Source of the DNA: Solicoccozyma terricola
Taxonomy: Eukaryota > Basidiomycota > Tremellomycetes > Filobasidiales > Piskurozymaceae
NCBI GenBank assembly: GCA_001600875.1
Contig: BCLD01000012.1
Location: 298,978 to 362,977, forward strand
Length of the DNA stretch: 64,000 nt
Reading direction: 5' to 3'
Made by a program: the position numbers and the translations under genes. The notes beneath the pieces are model-generated. The model was given only the letters and a program-made list of their open reading frames with translations. It was not told where the DNA came from and ran no database searches. Shown here one piece after another: positions 12,100 to 22,866 of this stretch (position 1 is the stretch's first letter; each line of letters begins with the position of its first letter).

Positions 12100-12563
12100 G
12101 GTGAAGGGGTCGAAGGGAGGCTGGGTGGGAAAGGTTGGAAGTGGAGATGGACTGCGGGAGAGGAGTCGTGTGTGACTGCCAGATAGGGACCCTGTGTTGC
12201 ATGCAGCCGTGGCTTGGAGGAGAGAGGTAGGATGAGGAGCTGTATGGGTGGGTGGTGGTGGAGGGAGTGTGCTTGGACTTGAACTTGGACCGTTGAGCCC
12301 GGCATGGAGCACCGGGGGGAGGGGGAGGGAGGAGGGGGTGAGTCCCGCATGGAATTACCTGTCCCCTGCGCCACTGAGCCCCGCATGTCTCCTTTGCCCG
12401 AGTCCCGCATTGCCACGATCCCCCCCTCTCCGCCACGCGACCCACCTGCCTCGCTCGATATCCCTGCGACGCGTCTCTGGACCGTTGATCGAATGGTCTG
12501 TCCTAACAGTCTTCAACAGTCTTCATCTACCAAGTCCACCTGCCCGCGCACTTCCATACGGTC
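12100..12563. promoter_or_regulatory. Divergent intergenic region CSN3 / PDS5
   Basis: This 464-bp spacer holds the 5' regions of two divergent genes. It carries a purine-rich G/GA tract near 12309-12339 (pyrimidine-rich on the CSN3 sense strand) and a block of CCCGCAT-containing near-repeats (GAGTCCCGCAT, GAGCCCCGCAT, GAGTCCCGCAT) at about 12339-12412. No further gene is evident. Confidence 0.5.
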
Positions 12564-15500
12564 ATGCCGGCGGTCCAGCATCCTCTCACAAAGCTCAGGT
12601 TCAAGGAGAAGCTTCTGCAACCGGGTCGGAGCAGTGGCTCGGATGCATTGCAGAAGAGACTCAAGGTAGGGGCGGCGGTAACCAGCTGGTCGACGGGTTT
12701 ACTCGATTCTGAACGGTCTCCATATTAATCCTGCCGCAGACCCTCCACGAGGAACTCCAGACCCTCGACCAAGATGTTGTCGACGTTCGATCGCTCCAGA
12801 AGGTGGCGGACGAGTTGGTCACGCCATCGATATTGCTTCATCGAGAGTGAGTACGAACGTCCCGGCGGAAGGAGGCCCATCTTTCATCAAGTCGTCTGAC
12901 CCGACTTTGTCCGGCGAGCAGCACCGGAGTCAAGGCATATAGTGCATGTTGTCTGGTGGACATCCTGAGGTTGTTCGCTCCCGATGCACCTTACACCACA
13001 TTCCAACTCGATGTGGGCCTAGCTTAATATCCTCCGTCATCTTCGAATTCACAATCGCTGACGCCACATGTCCTCCTAAACAGGACATCTTCAACTTCAT
13101 TCTCGACCAAATTGAGACCAACTTCCGCGCACCCGCTTCAATATTTTCCGCGTCCTCAAGCGGCGGTACCAAATCTCGAAGTGGTAAAGAAAAGGAGTCT
13201 GCTTTCGCCAGCAGAATCACAGATATACCGTATTATCAAGAATACCTGTATACACTTGAAAGTCTTGCGACCATCAAATCAGTGGTCTGCGTTGGAGACA
13301 TTGACAAACCGGAGCATCTAGTCATGAGGCATTTCGAGGTTTATTTCAAAATCTTGAGGTGAGACCAGGTTATGCGTATGGACGGATTCGTGTCATGACT
13401 GATTCCGATGATGCTCTTGTCCAGACCGAGTATGAATCGCGCAATTTTAGGATATCTGCAAGAGATTTTGATGGCACTGGTAGATGACCAGAAGGATCAT
13501 TTGCCGGAGGGCGTGTTGGAATTGCTGCTGGCTCAGCTCAAGACATTCAAGGAGGTTCGTGATGAAATCGCCGTTATTTCTTCCTGCCTCGAGTCCATCC
13601 TCTGATCAACATCATTCTCCATAGCACACTGATCATTCAGCTTTCATCATGGCCACTGGCATTCTTCGATCCAACGCGGAGGCACTGCAGCGTTATCTGC
13701 ATGGCGTAAGTAGCTTCCCCAAATGCCAACCCGTACTCTCTAACGCGAGCTGTTATCGCAGTACTTTTTGGACATCGTCATCCGCCACGGCAAAGACCCT
13801 TCTGACGAAGATATCGTAAAGGTCAACGACGTATACTCCCTTTTGGTTATTCTTTATTGCCACTGTCCCGACATACTCTCAAACATCCTACCCGTCCTTG
13901 AGGAACAAGTCAGAGGTGACAACCAATTCCTTCGAGAATTAGCCACTACGACGCTCGGTCACATGTTCGGCTCAATACCGACAGCCAGTGCAGCAGGCAG
14001 CGCAGCGGCTTTGCAGCTCGCTAGTCTCGCAGGCCCAATGAGAAGCACTTGGGCTGCTTGGTTGGGACGACGCATGGATAAGAGCGTGGCGATTCGATTG
14101 GCATGGGTAGCTTCCGCGAGGAACGTATTGATTAATCACGAGGAGATGCGTCTCGATCTAGAAGGTCGGTCTTGATGCTGCAGGAAAAGTGCGTGCAAGA
14201 AAGCTGAGCATCTACGCTTCCTCTCAGCCGCTTTACGGGAGAAGTTGGTGGATCCAGAGGAGAAAGTCAGAGCGGCTGTATGTCAGCTATACGGAAAGCT
14301 GCCGTATGACGTGGCTCTCCACCATGTGGACGTCCAGAGCCTCAAGAGCATCGCAGAGCGTTTACAGGACAAGAAGGTGAGTACATGCTTCCTTTGTTGA
14401 GAATCTATGCCCATATAAGCACATTCTTCAGGTTTCGGTTAGTAACGAAGCTCTACGAGCACTCGGTCAATTGTACAACGCGGCCTACATCGAAATGTGA
14501 GCTGTCCCGCCTTCCACTGGCATTGTTGTCGCTCTAACGCAGTGCTACCCTCCTTACAGCGAAGGCGAGGAGGCTCTGGCAATGAACCAATTCTCTTGGA
14601 TTCCAGAGGCGATCATGCACGCAGGATATGCAGCTGGTGGTCTCCAATACACGTACGTTGTATTGCGAATTCAAACTTGTGTAAATCAGCTGACATTCAT
14701 TCCTAATCTAGTCAGGCGGTCCGTAAGGCGCTTTCAGTCTATCTCGTTCCTCTGCCCTCGAAGGCGGACGACGAGAAGACTTGGGTCGATCGTTTGATCA
14801 TCGTAGCTCAACACATGGACGAGAGTGCTTTCACAGCATTGATGAAACACTGCAACTTGATAAGCCCGTGCGAATCGACATCTAGGGAAGTGTGTGTGAC
14901 ATGCCTTCTGACCTTTCGCTACTTGCAGAGGCATCGAACCTTGGAATATGTTTGCGGCCGCATGCGAGGCGAATAACGTGCGTTTAGCAATCTCAAACGC
15001 ACTTGAACACTATGCTGAACTCCTTGACATACCACAGAAAGAGTCTACAAAGGAGACTCAAGTCACGCTGATGAAATTGAGCCGATTCTTGGGTGAGAGA
15101 TCTTGGACGGTTTTCTCTTGGTTACAGCCCACCCGCGCTGAATGATCTCCTTAGCTATGACTATGCCGGATGCTGTAACGGCAGAGAAGACGCTGCAGGA
15201 GTTTGCCGAAGCAGAGACTCCCCGTCTTTACAAGCTCTTGCGCAATCTGACGGATATCTCTTTAGATCTCAAGACTCTGTTGAAGGCTAAAGTCAGTGAG
15301 GCCGTTCATGCACAGTGACCTCGCATGACACTGACCTCGATGCGAAAAGGCCGAATTCTTGAAGAAGCTCGAGGAATCCCATCCCACTCTTGTTGACACC
15401 CTCGCGACAATGCTGCTCCAAGGAACAATGTGGATCGTGAACCGGACTAGCATACCTCATCTGCTCCAACGACTGGCTGGCACGAGCCAGGGTCACGGCC

Positions 15501-17934
15501 CGACAACGGCTCGGGACATACTAAGCTTTGTTGCTAAACACTGCCCCGGACTGTACGCCACCCACGTCGGTGCTCTGCAAATTGCAGTTGTCAGCAAGCA
15601 CGTCTCGCACAGTGAGGTAGCATTGCAGGCTTTGGGGGCTCTTGCGAAATTTTTACCAGAGACTGCAATCAAGGAGTCACGTATGCTTGACAAAATAGCC
15701 AGCCTTTGCACGAGAGGTTCTGTCAAGCAGGCGAAGTTCGCTGCTCGCGTTCTAGCGTATTCTGTGGAAGCCGATCGATGCACTGAGGTCATCGAGGTCA
15801 GTCGCCTTCGTTTACTACTTAGCGCTGGCAGCTAATTCGTACCTTGTGCAGAGCGCTGTGGTGCACATCAATTCCTTAGAGGAGAATTATGTTTTAGCTA
15901 GTCTCGCAACGCTCGCAGAATTCGCTCGCGCTGGGTCTACTGGTTTCGAGCTGAGAGCGAGTGAAATCATGGAAACGGTTGCAGAGAAAGTCATGTTGCA
16001 CACATTTCCTGCAATCGAGGTAGGTCGGAAAGTAACCTCATGGTGTGCGATCATCGCTAAACCCGTTCTCAACACCTTCAGAATGACGATGAGGTATGGC
16101 AGCTCGAGAACGACCTAGATGTTTGGTCCAGATCGAAGATCCTAGCCTTAAAGATTGGCATAAATTATTGCATAGCACAAGCAAGGCAGTCAGAAATCCT
16201 CACCGCGGCTCGCCCAATCATGCGCAGTTTGATTGACATGGTCGATCGCGAAGGTTGCTTCACCGATGAGACAGGGGAAAGGTGAGTGCCTGGCTGTAAG
16301 CAAATGCCAGACCGAGCAGCATTCAGCTGAAAATGAAAATGATTACAGTGGCGCATTGAAATTACACCTACGCCTGAAGGCAGCCTCGGGTCTGTTGAAG
16401 ATGGCTCAGCACGCCAAGTATGACAAGGAACTCAGTAACGCGGACTATGAGACGATCGCTATGACCTGCCAGGTGAGTCAGGAGCGACTCCCGCCAAGCT
16501 CAACTAAGTTACTGACCAGTTGCCGCGTCTTCTCAGGACTCGGAATATGTAGTTCGTGCAGTGTTTTTGAGCAAGCTCAGCAAAGTGCTTCACCGCTTCC
16601 ATATAACTCCGAGATGGTACATGGTTCCGATGGTCAGCGCTGTGGATCCTGACGAAACGAATGTGCAAGCGGTAGGTGCCTGGGTGACGTAAAAGGACGT
16701 TTACATTGTCACTGAGGTGATGACCACAGGCAAGAACGCTCGTCAGGAGTCTAGCGAAGAAGATGGACAGCAGTGAGTGTTGGCCTCCCGCCACAGATGA
16801 TTGATCCTAAAAACATTAATCACTGCCTATCGTAGAAACGAAAATAGAGCTCCTGGACAGGCCTTTCTCGCGCTTTCTCTGTTTCCTGTCACACCATCCT
16901 GATCTGGAGGCTGCCGAAGCGGGCGATGTACTTTTTCTCTCAAAGTCAGTTCCGCCATCAGGTACAGGTCTGACTCATTCGGACCAGTATTGTTAACAAA
17001 TTCCCTTCGCAGATATCTCCGCTTCTACATTGAGACAGTGGTCAATCAAGAGAATGTTTCTCTCATCTACCACCTGGCATCTCGACTGAAGACCGTGAGG
17101 GACAGGAACAGACCCCCAACCGACGTGATTTCATTTTTCCCATGTCACTGTCTGGACAGAAGCTGAAGATAAACCTGTTATTCTAGGAAAAACTTTACAT
17201 TGTCAGCGAGATGGCTTGTCTGGTCCTCAACCACTACGCCAAACAACACAATTGGCAAATCGCCACATATCCTGGCACAGAGTCCATGCCGAAGGATATC
17301 TTTGTTGTCTTGCAGCCGGGAAGCGAGGAATTGCGACAGGCAGGTTTCACGTTCAGATTCATGCCCGTAGGGCCGCACTGACAGTCATTAGAAACATAGG
17401 TGCGCACGAAGTCCTATCTACCAGATGACGCGAAGCAATGGCTTAGTGAGCCCGTACGCAAAACTGCTCCTGCAAGGCAGAAGGTAAGCCGAATGGGGTT
17501 ACCGGAAAAGCATCACTCTCGCTGAATATCACATGGCCCCGAAGATGGAGCGAGTGTCGCTATCCCCTGCTAGTTCCATCAAGAGGCAAGCTATCAAGAG
17601 CCAAGGTCGCAAGTAAGTAGATACGGAGAGCTGTTCGTAAGCCATGCTGATTTCATTGTTTTTCAGGCCTCCCGCGAAGCGAAGGAGACGGGAAGACAGT
17701 CCGGACGAGCCTAGTGACGAGTCTGAGGAAGAATCGGGGGAGGAATCGGAGGAAGATCCGGCACCACCGGATGAGGGAATTGAGGACATGACGCCGGAGA
17801 CGACAGGTGACGGGGTTCTCGGACGCGGTGGCAATCGACAAGCGAAGGTGAGTATCCGCTACCATGGCCCTCTGGTGCTTGTCCCTAACCATTCGTTTTC
17901 ATGTCTATAGCGAAAGGCGGCCAAGAAACTTTAG
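12564..17934 (+). CDS. PDS5: Sister-chromatid cohesion factor PDS5
   Basis: PDS5 is the HEAT-repeat cohesin regulator that binds SCC1 and controls cohesin release and acetylation. The ATG at 12564 gives MPAVQHPLTKLRFKEKLL. After introns come LHEELQTLDQDVVDVRSLQK and then VKAYSACCLVDILRLFAPDA (split by the splice pattern), the signature block of PDS5. DIFNFILDQIETNF and YYQEYLYTLESLATIKSVV follow, then LDIVIRHGKDPSD and a long series of helical HEAT-like exons to about 17450. The C-terminal tail is hydrophilic: a basic PPAKRRRRED patch, an acidic Ser/Glu stretch (about 17700-17770), and RKAAKKL at the stop TAG 17932-17934. About 20 introns make it the longest gene here. The exon chain was followed by frame and conserved blocks; individual small exons between 14000 and 17500 may be off by a splice site. 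Confidence 0.9.
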
Positions 17935-18102
17935 ACTGCTTAATTGACTACTAAACAAGTTCCATTCAAGATAACGAATCGGTAGCAACAGCCGGATTGC
18001 TGTACTAGTTCTGTTGCTCATGTACCGGTCATATAATGTTTATAACGACAGGCAACGCTGTATCAGTACAAAATGTTATTTGAAGCAGAGCAACCTTCGC
18101 AG

Positions 18103-20694
18103 TTAATGAAGAGCCATGAGCGAACCAACAAAAGTCAACATCTGCAAGGTGTTGAAGTCATCAGCTGCGTGGTCTCGCTGGCAAGGTCTGTCGAATGCTT
18201 ACCAGTCTTGGCCGGACGTCGACAATGTCTGATATGAAGCCAAGAATGATCAGACATGAATTTGCCACCATTGCCCATCTGACTTACCCTCTGGAACCAA
18301 GAAAATGAGGGCATTCATCTTCCTCGCTATGGAAATGGCGAGTTTGGCTGCGTGATGATGCAAATTGTAAGCAAGAGTCGTTACCACCCGATATCCGCGC
18401 ACTTCTCACCATTCTGCTTCTTTTCATCAGCATCCTGTCCTCGAGTGACGAGGTTGTAGTCGACGTATCCTGGCTTGATGCCGTTCAACAAGTCGAGGAA
18501 GAAGATACCGTTGCTCAAACTTGGGTCCTTGAATGACCGCATCGTAGAGCTCTTGCCGCCCTTCTTGACAGTCTCGTTCGCCCACTTCACCATCTCAGTG
18601 TCGGACACACCCTTACCGTCCTTTGAGATGGAAGCAAGAGTTTGATTGATGCTCAGACTGCAAACGTTCGAGCGGGTGAATCAATGATCGGTAAACTATG
18701 AGGAGGTTTAATCACAAGACTTACCGCATCAGTTGCCAAACCAGGCCAAGTACAAGGGTTTTAGTACCATCGACGATGTCCGACCCTTGAATGCCGACAA
18801 TATGCATCTTATTTGCTTTGGCCAAGTCGACGGCGTAATTGGTGTTTTCAACCATCTTGAATCGAGAGAGCTCTTGGCCCTCCTTGGGTTTCGTGACACG
18901 GCGCCAGATGACAGAGCCGGGTATGACCTTGTCAAAGCCCTGAAGGAGGACGTTGCCATCCTTTTAGGTGTTCGAAAACATGGGTCGTGATTAACAAGGC
19001 AATCACATCACGGATCTATGAGACAGCTCGCTCACCTTGAGGTCTTCAAACAGATCGTAAACTCCAGGATCGACATCCAAACTGTTCAACCACAAGGTGA
19101 ACACTCTCGCCTCCCTCTCTCCCTCGGCGTCAAAGTCCTCGATTTCGGGCGGTGCCTCGGCCTCGCCCAGGGGTTCAAGTCCGGGATGTGTATTGAAGAG
19201 ATGAGCAACGAATGCCAAGTTTAGCTTGGGATTTCCGGCGACAAGTGAGTTTGGGGTCAAGAAACGACGGCATCCAATTTTGTCTGCGTTTTGCAACACC
19301 TAGCGCAGTGAGAAAATATTGTCAGTCGTAGGTAGGTTGTACCGGGAAAGACCGGCACACGGGGACGGGTAAAAATGAAGGAAACACCAACCTCCTCAGC
19401 TCGCTGATGCAAGTCTCGGGTTTGCAATGGTGCGCGCGAGCAAACATCTGGCTTGAGCTGATTCAACAACACGGTGTAATTTTCGCCATCAGAGACGTCC
19501 TTGGAAAAGTTGGCGACCCTGGGGATCATGTTGGTGCATCAATATGGCAAGCCGTACGGTGAAGGCAAAATCCGACATTCGCCCACCTTCTCTGCCAGTT
19601 CGCTGCCTTCAGGTGAAAGTTGAACCACCTCAACAAGATTTGATCAGGCGGCAACCTTAAGAATTCCTCCAAGGTCTCTTCATCCTCCAACAACCTGTAT
19701 AACTCTGGGTGAATCTTGATATTAATCTTGGATAGCAATCCCCTTCTGATAATCTGCCAGATTAACCCGAGGATCAAATGTTCTCTTCCTTCGGAAATAT
19801 CCGAGGATCCGATATTGACGACGGAACATCCGATACCCTTTGCGGATGTGATGACGATATTGTTGTTTTCTGTGATTTGGAAGGCATTCAGAGGCTTTGC
19901 AGCACCGGTGGATTTGTTGACGGCTGGCTTGTTGAGGACTCTCTCGTCGATGGTGTCTGGGACGGAGTCGTTGATGAGTTTGCATAGGAGGAGACCATCT
20001 GTAGGCGGATTATCAGGTTAGGCGGATATAAAGGCTGGAATAACGAGCTCTCGCTCGCTCGCTCACCCTTGCATTCGTCGAATAACTGCATGGTGTCCGT
20101 TGGGAGTGGTAGGATGTGGTCGATATCTCGATCACCCGATAACACTGCATTGATGTGCTCAGTGAACGATCGCCTCTCATCCTCGTTGATAGTGTGTTGC
20201 GCGTTTGTTCCTGCTGTCCCTTTAACCGTGACCTTTCCCTTCTTCACCTCGCTTTGGTGAGGGAACTGGGATTTAGTCTCAAGTTTGCAAAAAAAAACAC
20301 ATCCCTATCCTCTGAGTCTCAACTTACATACCACCCGTCGAACCCTCCTTCAACAAAGCATTCAGTTGAACCCAATCCTCCAACTCGACTTTCCCACTCG
20401 AATCGATCGATACGCTCTTCAACGTCTCTCTCGCTTGATCGTAGCTTGCCTCTCCCGACGCCTGGAGAGCGGAGATGACTACGGATTTGTCGACCGCACC
20501 TTTCTCATCCACATCGATCTTCCTGAATGGCAGCAGGGGGGAAAGCAGCTACCGGTGTCAGCTTTTACGAGGGTATGCACAGCTTGATGATACCTCGTGT
20601 GCGAGGGGAAAGCATACCTGAACTGGTTGATGAGGTCGTAGATCTCATCCTGCTTGAACTGAGGATACTTCTTGGCTAGACGGACAGCCTGCAT
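18103..20694 (-). CDS. SAC6: Fimbrin / plastin, actin-bundling protein
   Basis: Fimbrin cross-links actin filaments in cortical patches and is needed for endocytosis. The ATG at 20692-20694 gives [20 protein letters not shown], matching the N-terminal regulatory EF-hand-like region of SAC6, followed by [20 protein letters not shown] and [16 protein letters not shown]. Four calponin-homology domains follow: [17 protein letters not shown] and QLFDECKG (CH1), the [20 protein letters not shown] region (CH2), [14 protein letters not shown] and [19 protein letters not shown] (CH3), and [16 protein letters not shown] with [20 protein letters not shown] (CH4). The last exons read [24 protein letters not shown] and [12 protein letters not shown], with stop 18103-18105. 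An alternative upstream ATG (20764-20766) would add 24 residues not typical of the family. Confidence 0.93.
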
Positions 20695-21490
20695 GGTGGC
20701 TGTTGGGTTGATGTGAGGGGGGTTATAGCTGTGGACGTGAGGATGTATGGCTTGGATGTTGGACATCCAAGATGGCGAGAGGGCCCATGGATGGATGATG
20801 ACGTTGCAGCGGGAGGCGGGGCGGGGATGGATGGATCACGTGATTCAAATATTAATTCATTCAAAGGTATAGGATAGCACAATGCATGCAGTGGGAGGCA
20901 GCGAGGCAGTGAGAGGGAGCGAGGCAGTGAGGCAGCGAGGTAGCGAATCCACAGTCGCCACTTTGCTATGCAATGCAGTCATCTTCATGGCAAGACAGCG
21001 CAACAAAACATAACAAGTAAAGTTTCCATTCAACATGTCGAATGTCATACGCCAAAGTCGACCGCTCATCGCAGAAGCCGACGGACGCTACATAACACAT
21101 ACACATACACATATAGGCCTGCTGGTAAGGAAGTAGCTCCATCTCCCCAATCTCACCCGCAAAGGCAAGATCAAAAGAGCCCAAAGAAAAAGGAAAAAAA
21201 GTTTTTCTTTCCCCTTTCTTCGTTGAAGCCAGCTCCAGCTGCAAGCCTTTCCAAAGCTACGTTGTAACTTCTTTGATTCTGGGAACTACCGGCAGAAGGA
21301 GGATCGTAGAAAGGTGGGGTTTGACCCCTGATGTCTCCTTACAATAAAGGCGTCCGTATACAATTTGAAGAAAAGAAAAGAGAAACGTAGAATCGGAATT
21401 TCGGCCAGTCTTTATAGACCGCTTTTTTCGACAAAAGGCAAGTCGTTTTCACGTGATATACATTATTTCAATACAGGACAGCTCAACTCC
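20695..21490. other. Intergenic region, SAC6 upstream / HUB1 downstream
   Basis: This is about 0.8 kb between two genes on the minus strand. It must contain the SAC6 promoter and the HUB1 3' UTR. It holds a degenerate tandem repeat of GAGGCAG(T/C)GA-like units at 20891-20946 and a short ACACAT-rich stretch near 21088-21113. Open frames here have no family resemblance and I do not call a gene. Confidence 0.5.
20891..20946. repeat. Degenerate tandem repeat (GAGGCAGYGA-like)
   Basis: Several imperfect copies of a unit close to GCGAGGCAGTGA run one after another. They lie in the upstream region of SAC6, about 200 bp from its start codon. No function is implied by sequence alone. Confidence 0.6.
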
Positions 21491-21934
21491 TCAGTACATC
21501 TCCAGACTCTGCAAGCAAGTGGCCAGATGACTCAGTACGCGGTTCCACAGACTCGGCGGGTCTCTCGTACTGACCATGCCATCATTGATCTCATAATCTC
21601 GAAGCGTGATATGGTCCTTGAACACCGAATACCTGTCAAGCATTTTCACACACACCCAACCGAGTTAGCTTTCGTCCCAAGCACAGGGTCTGCATACAAA
21701 GTGCCTGCCACATACCATTTCTTCAATTGTATCTTACTCGCTGGGGTTCCAGTCTGAGCCGCAATGAGCTTTTTAAGATCTCCTACCGTGTCAAGAGGCG
21801 AGCATTTCACTCGGACTGGCAGAAAAAGTTGAAAAATTAACCCCCCCCCCCCCCTCTGTATTTGAACAAGGCGTGAATGTACGTAGACACTCGCCTTTCC
21901 GTCCGAGACGATCGTTGGCAATGATTTCAATCAT
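21491..21934 (-). CDS. HUB1: Ubiquitin-like splicing modifier Hub1/UBL5
   Basis: Hub1 is a small ubiquitin-fold protein that binds spliceosomal proteins (Snu66 through HIND elements) non-covalently. The spliced product is 71 residues, against 73 for human UBL5: [66 protein letters not shown] and SLEMY. There are four exons. Intron 1 (21894-21816, 79 nt) must begin with GC: AAAG|GCGAGT joins to CTGCCAG|TCCGAG to give the invariant K-VRVKC junction. Introns 2 and 3 use GTATGT and GTCAGT donors. The last exon is only 18 nt including the stop (21491-21493). Intron 1 also holds a run of 14 G on the transcript strand (C on plus, 21841-21854). Its start codon lies 128 bp downstream of the stop of the RS-rich gene on the same strand. 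Confidence 0.95.
21841..21854 (-). repeat. G14 tract in HUB1 intron 1
   Basis: Fourteen consecutive C on the plus strand, so G on the HUB1 transcript. The tract lies in the middle of the GC-AG intron, upstream of a separate T-rich polypyrimidine stretch that precedes the acceptor. Its orientation is opposite to the other intronic tracts in this window. Confidence 0.85.
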
Positions 21935-22062
21935 TGTAGTGTATGCTAGAGGTCTGCGGTGTATCATAAATTGCATTTGCCTCAGCAATGTGAGATGTCG
22001 AAAACAGAATGTCCCCCAAGACCACACTAACGCTGCTGGAACGGGTACGGGTACGGCCTCTG

Positions 22063-22638
22063 CTACTGCAGGCTTGTTCCCAGATCGAACTGAAGTAGGC
22101 TGCTCATTCCTCGTCTGCACCCTGTGAAGCGACTCCCCACCATTGTAGCCTGAGCGAGCGAAGATTGATTCAAGTCAGCAGCCGAATTTTGGTTACTCGC
22201 AACACGATCGGGAAACGTCTCACGGCTAGTCTCCTCTCGTCGCTCCTTTCGATCCTGGCGGTCCCTACCATCTCTGAGATCTTCATTATCTCTTCCATCC
22301 CTTCCGTGACCTCTCGATCGATCCGCATCACGTTGCTCATAATCGCCTCCTCTACTAGATGAACCTCGTTGACCACCATAGCGACTCGGAACATCCTCCT
22401 TGTCGCGATTCCGCCTCTCTGGCATTCTATCAAGCGGATCACGGCGCGTTGTGAATGATCCAGTGCTAGAAGATGTCGGTGCGCTCTTCTTATACATAGA
22501 GAGCTCCTTCGGAGCTCGTTTATTTGCGGAAGAGTGGCGCGGTGGGGATGGGGATCGATCGCGGCCGCTCCTTCCAACTGGGGAGCGAGACCGGGATCGG
22601 CGGCGAGGATACAACGGCGGGGATCTGTCGGACGGCAT
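22063..22638 (-). CDS. RS-rich protein, putative splicing-related
   Basis: This appears to be a single-exon frame of about 191 residues. It starts at ATG 22636-22638 with MPSDRSPPLYPRRRSRSRSP and then has RS/RD-rich sequence (PSPPRHSSANKRAPKEL, QRDADRSRGHGRDGRDNEDL, RQDRKERREETSRETF). The C-terminal part is less biased (NQSSLAQATMVGSRFTGC) and stops at 22063-22065. RS and RD repeats are typical of pre-mRNA splicing proteins. I do not recognise a specific family: there is no RRM and no SNRNP27-type C-terminal block. An unnoticed 3' intron could change the C-terminus. It lies directly upstream of HUB1 on the same strand. Confidence 0.55.
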   Translation of the reverse strand: MPSDRSPPLYPRRRSRSRSPVGRSGRDRSPSPPRHSSANKRAPKELSMYKKSAPTSSSTGSFTTRRDPLDRMPERRNRDKEDVPSRYGGQRGSSSRGGDYEQRDADRSRGHGRDGRDNEDLRDGRDRQDRKERREETSRETFPDRVASNQNSAADLNQSSLAQATMVGSRFTGCRRGMSSLLQFDLGTSLQ

Positions 22639-22866
22639 GGTGACGCAGTGTTGGGCTGTGTTGTGTGCGAAGGCAAGGTGATGGTCTGAGGACATGGGCA
22701 GGGAGCTCATGCTCATGCCCCGAATGCCCCACCCGGGACTGTTGACACGTGACACGTCATGTTCTCCCAAATTGTCAACAACCCTTCCCAGCTAGGACCA
22801 ACTCCAGTGTTCTCTCACACATATTATTCGCTCGTCTTGCTCAAACACCATATCCCCCTCTGTCCC

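Noticed and set aside
19160..19185. A GGTTCAAGTCC-like string that resembles a tRNA T-arm
   Set aside because: It lies inside a conserved fimbrin coding exon and no cloverleaf can be drawn around it.
20966..21244. A 92-codon minus-strand frame in the SAC6/HUB1 spacer
   Set aside because: It includes simple-repeat translation and no conserved motif, and is better read as untranslated sequence.
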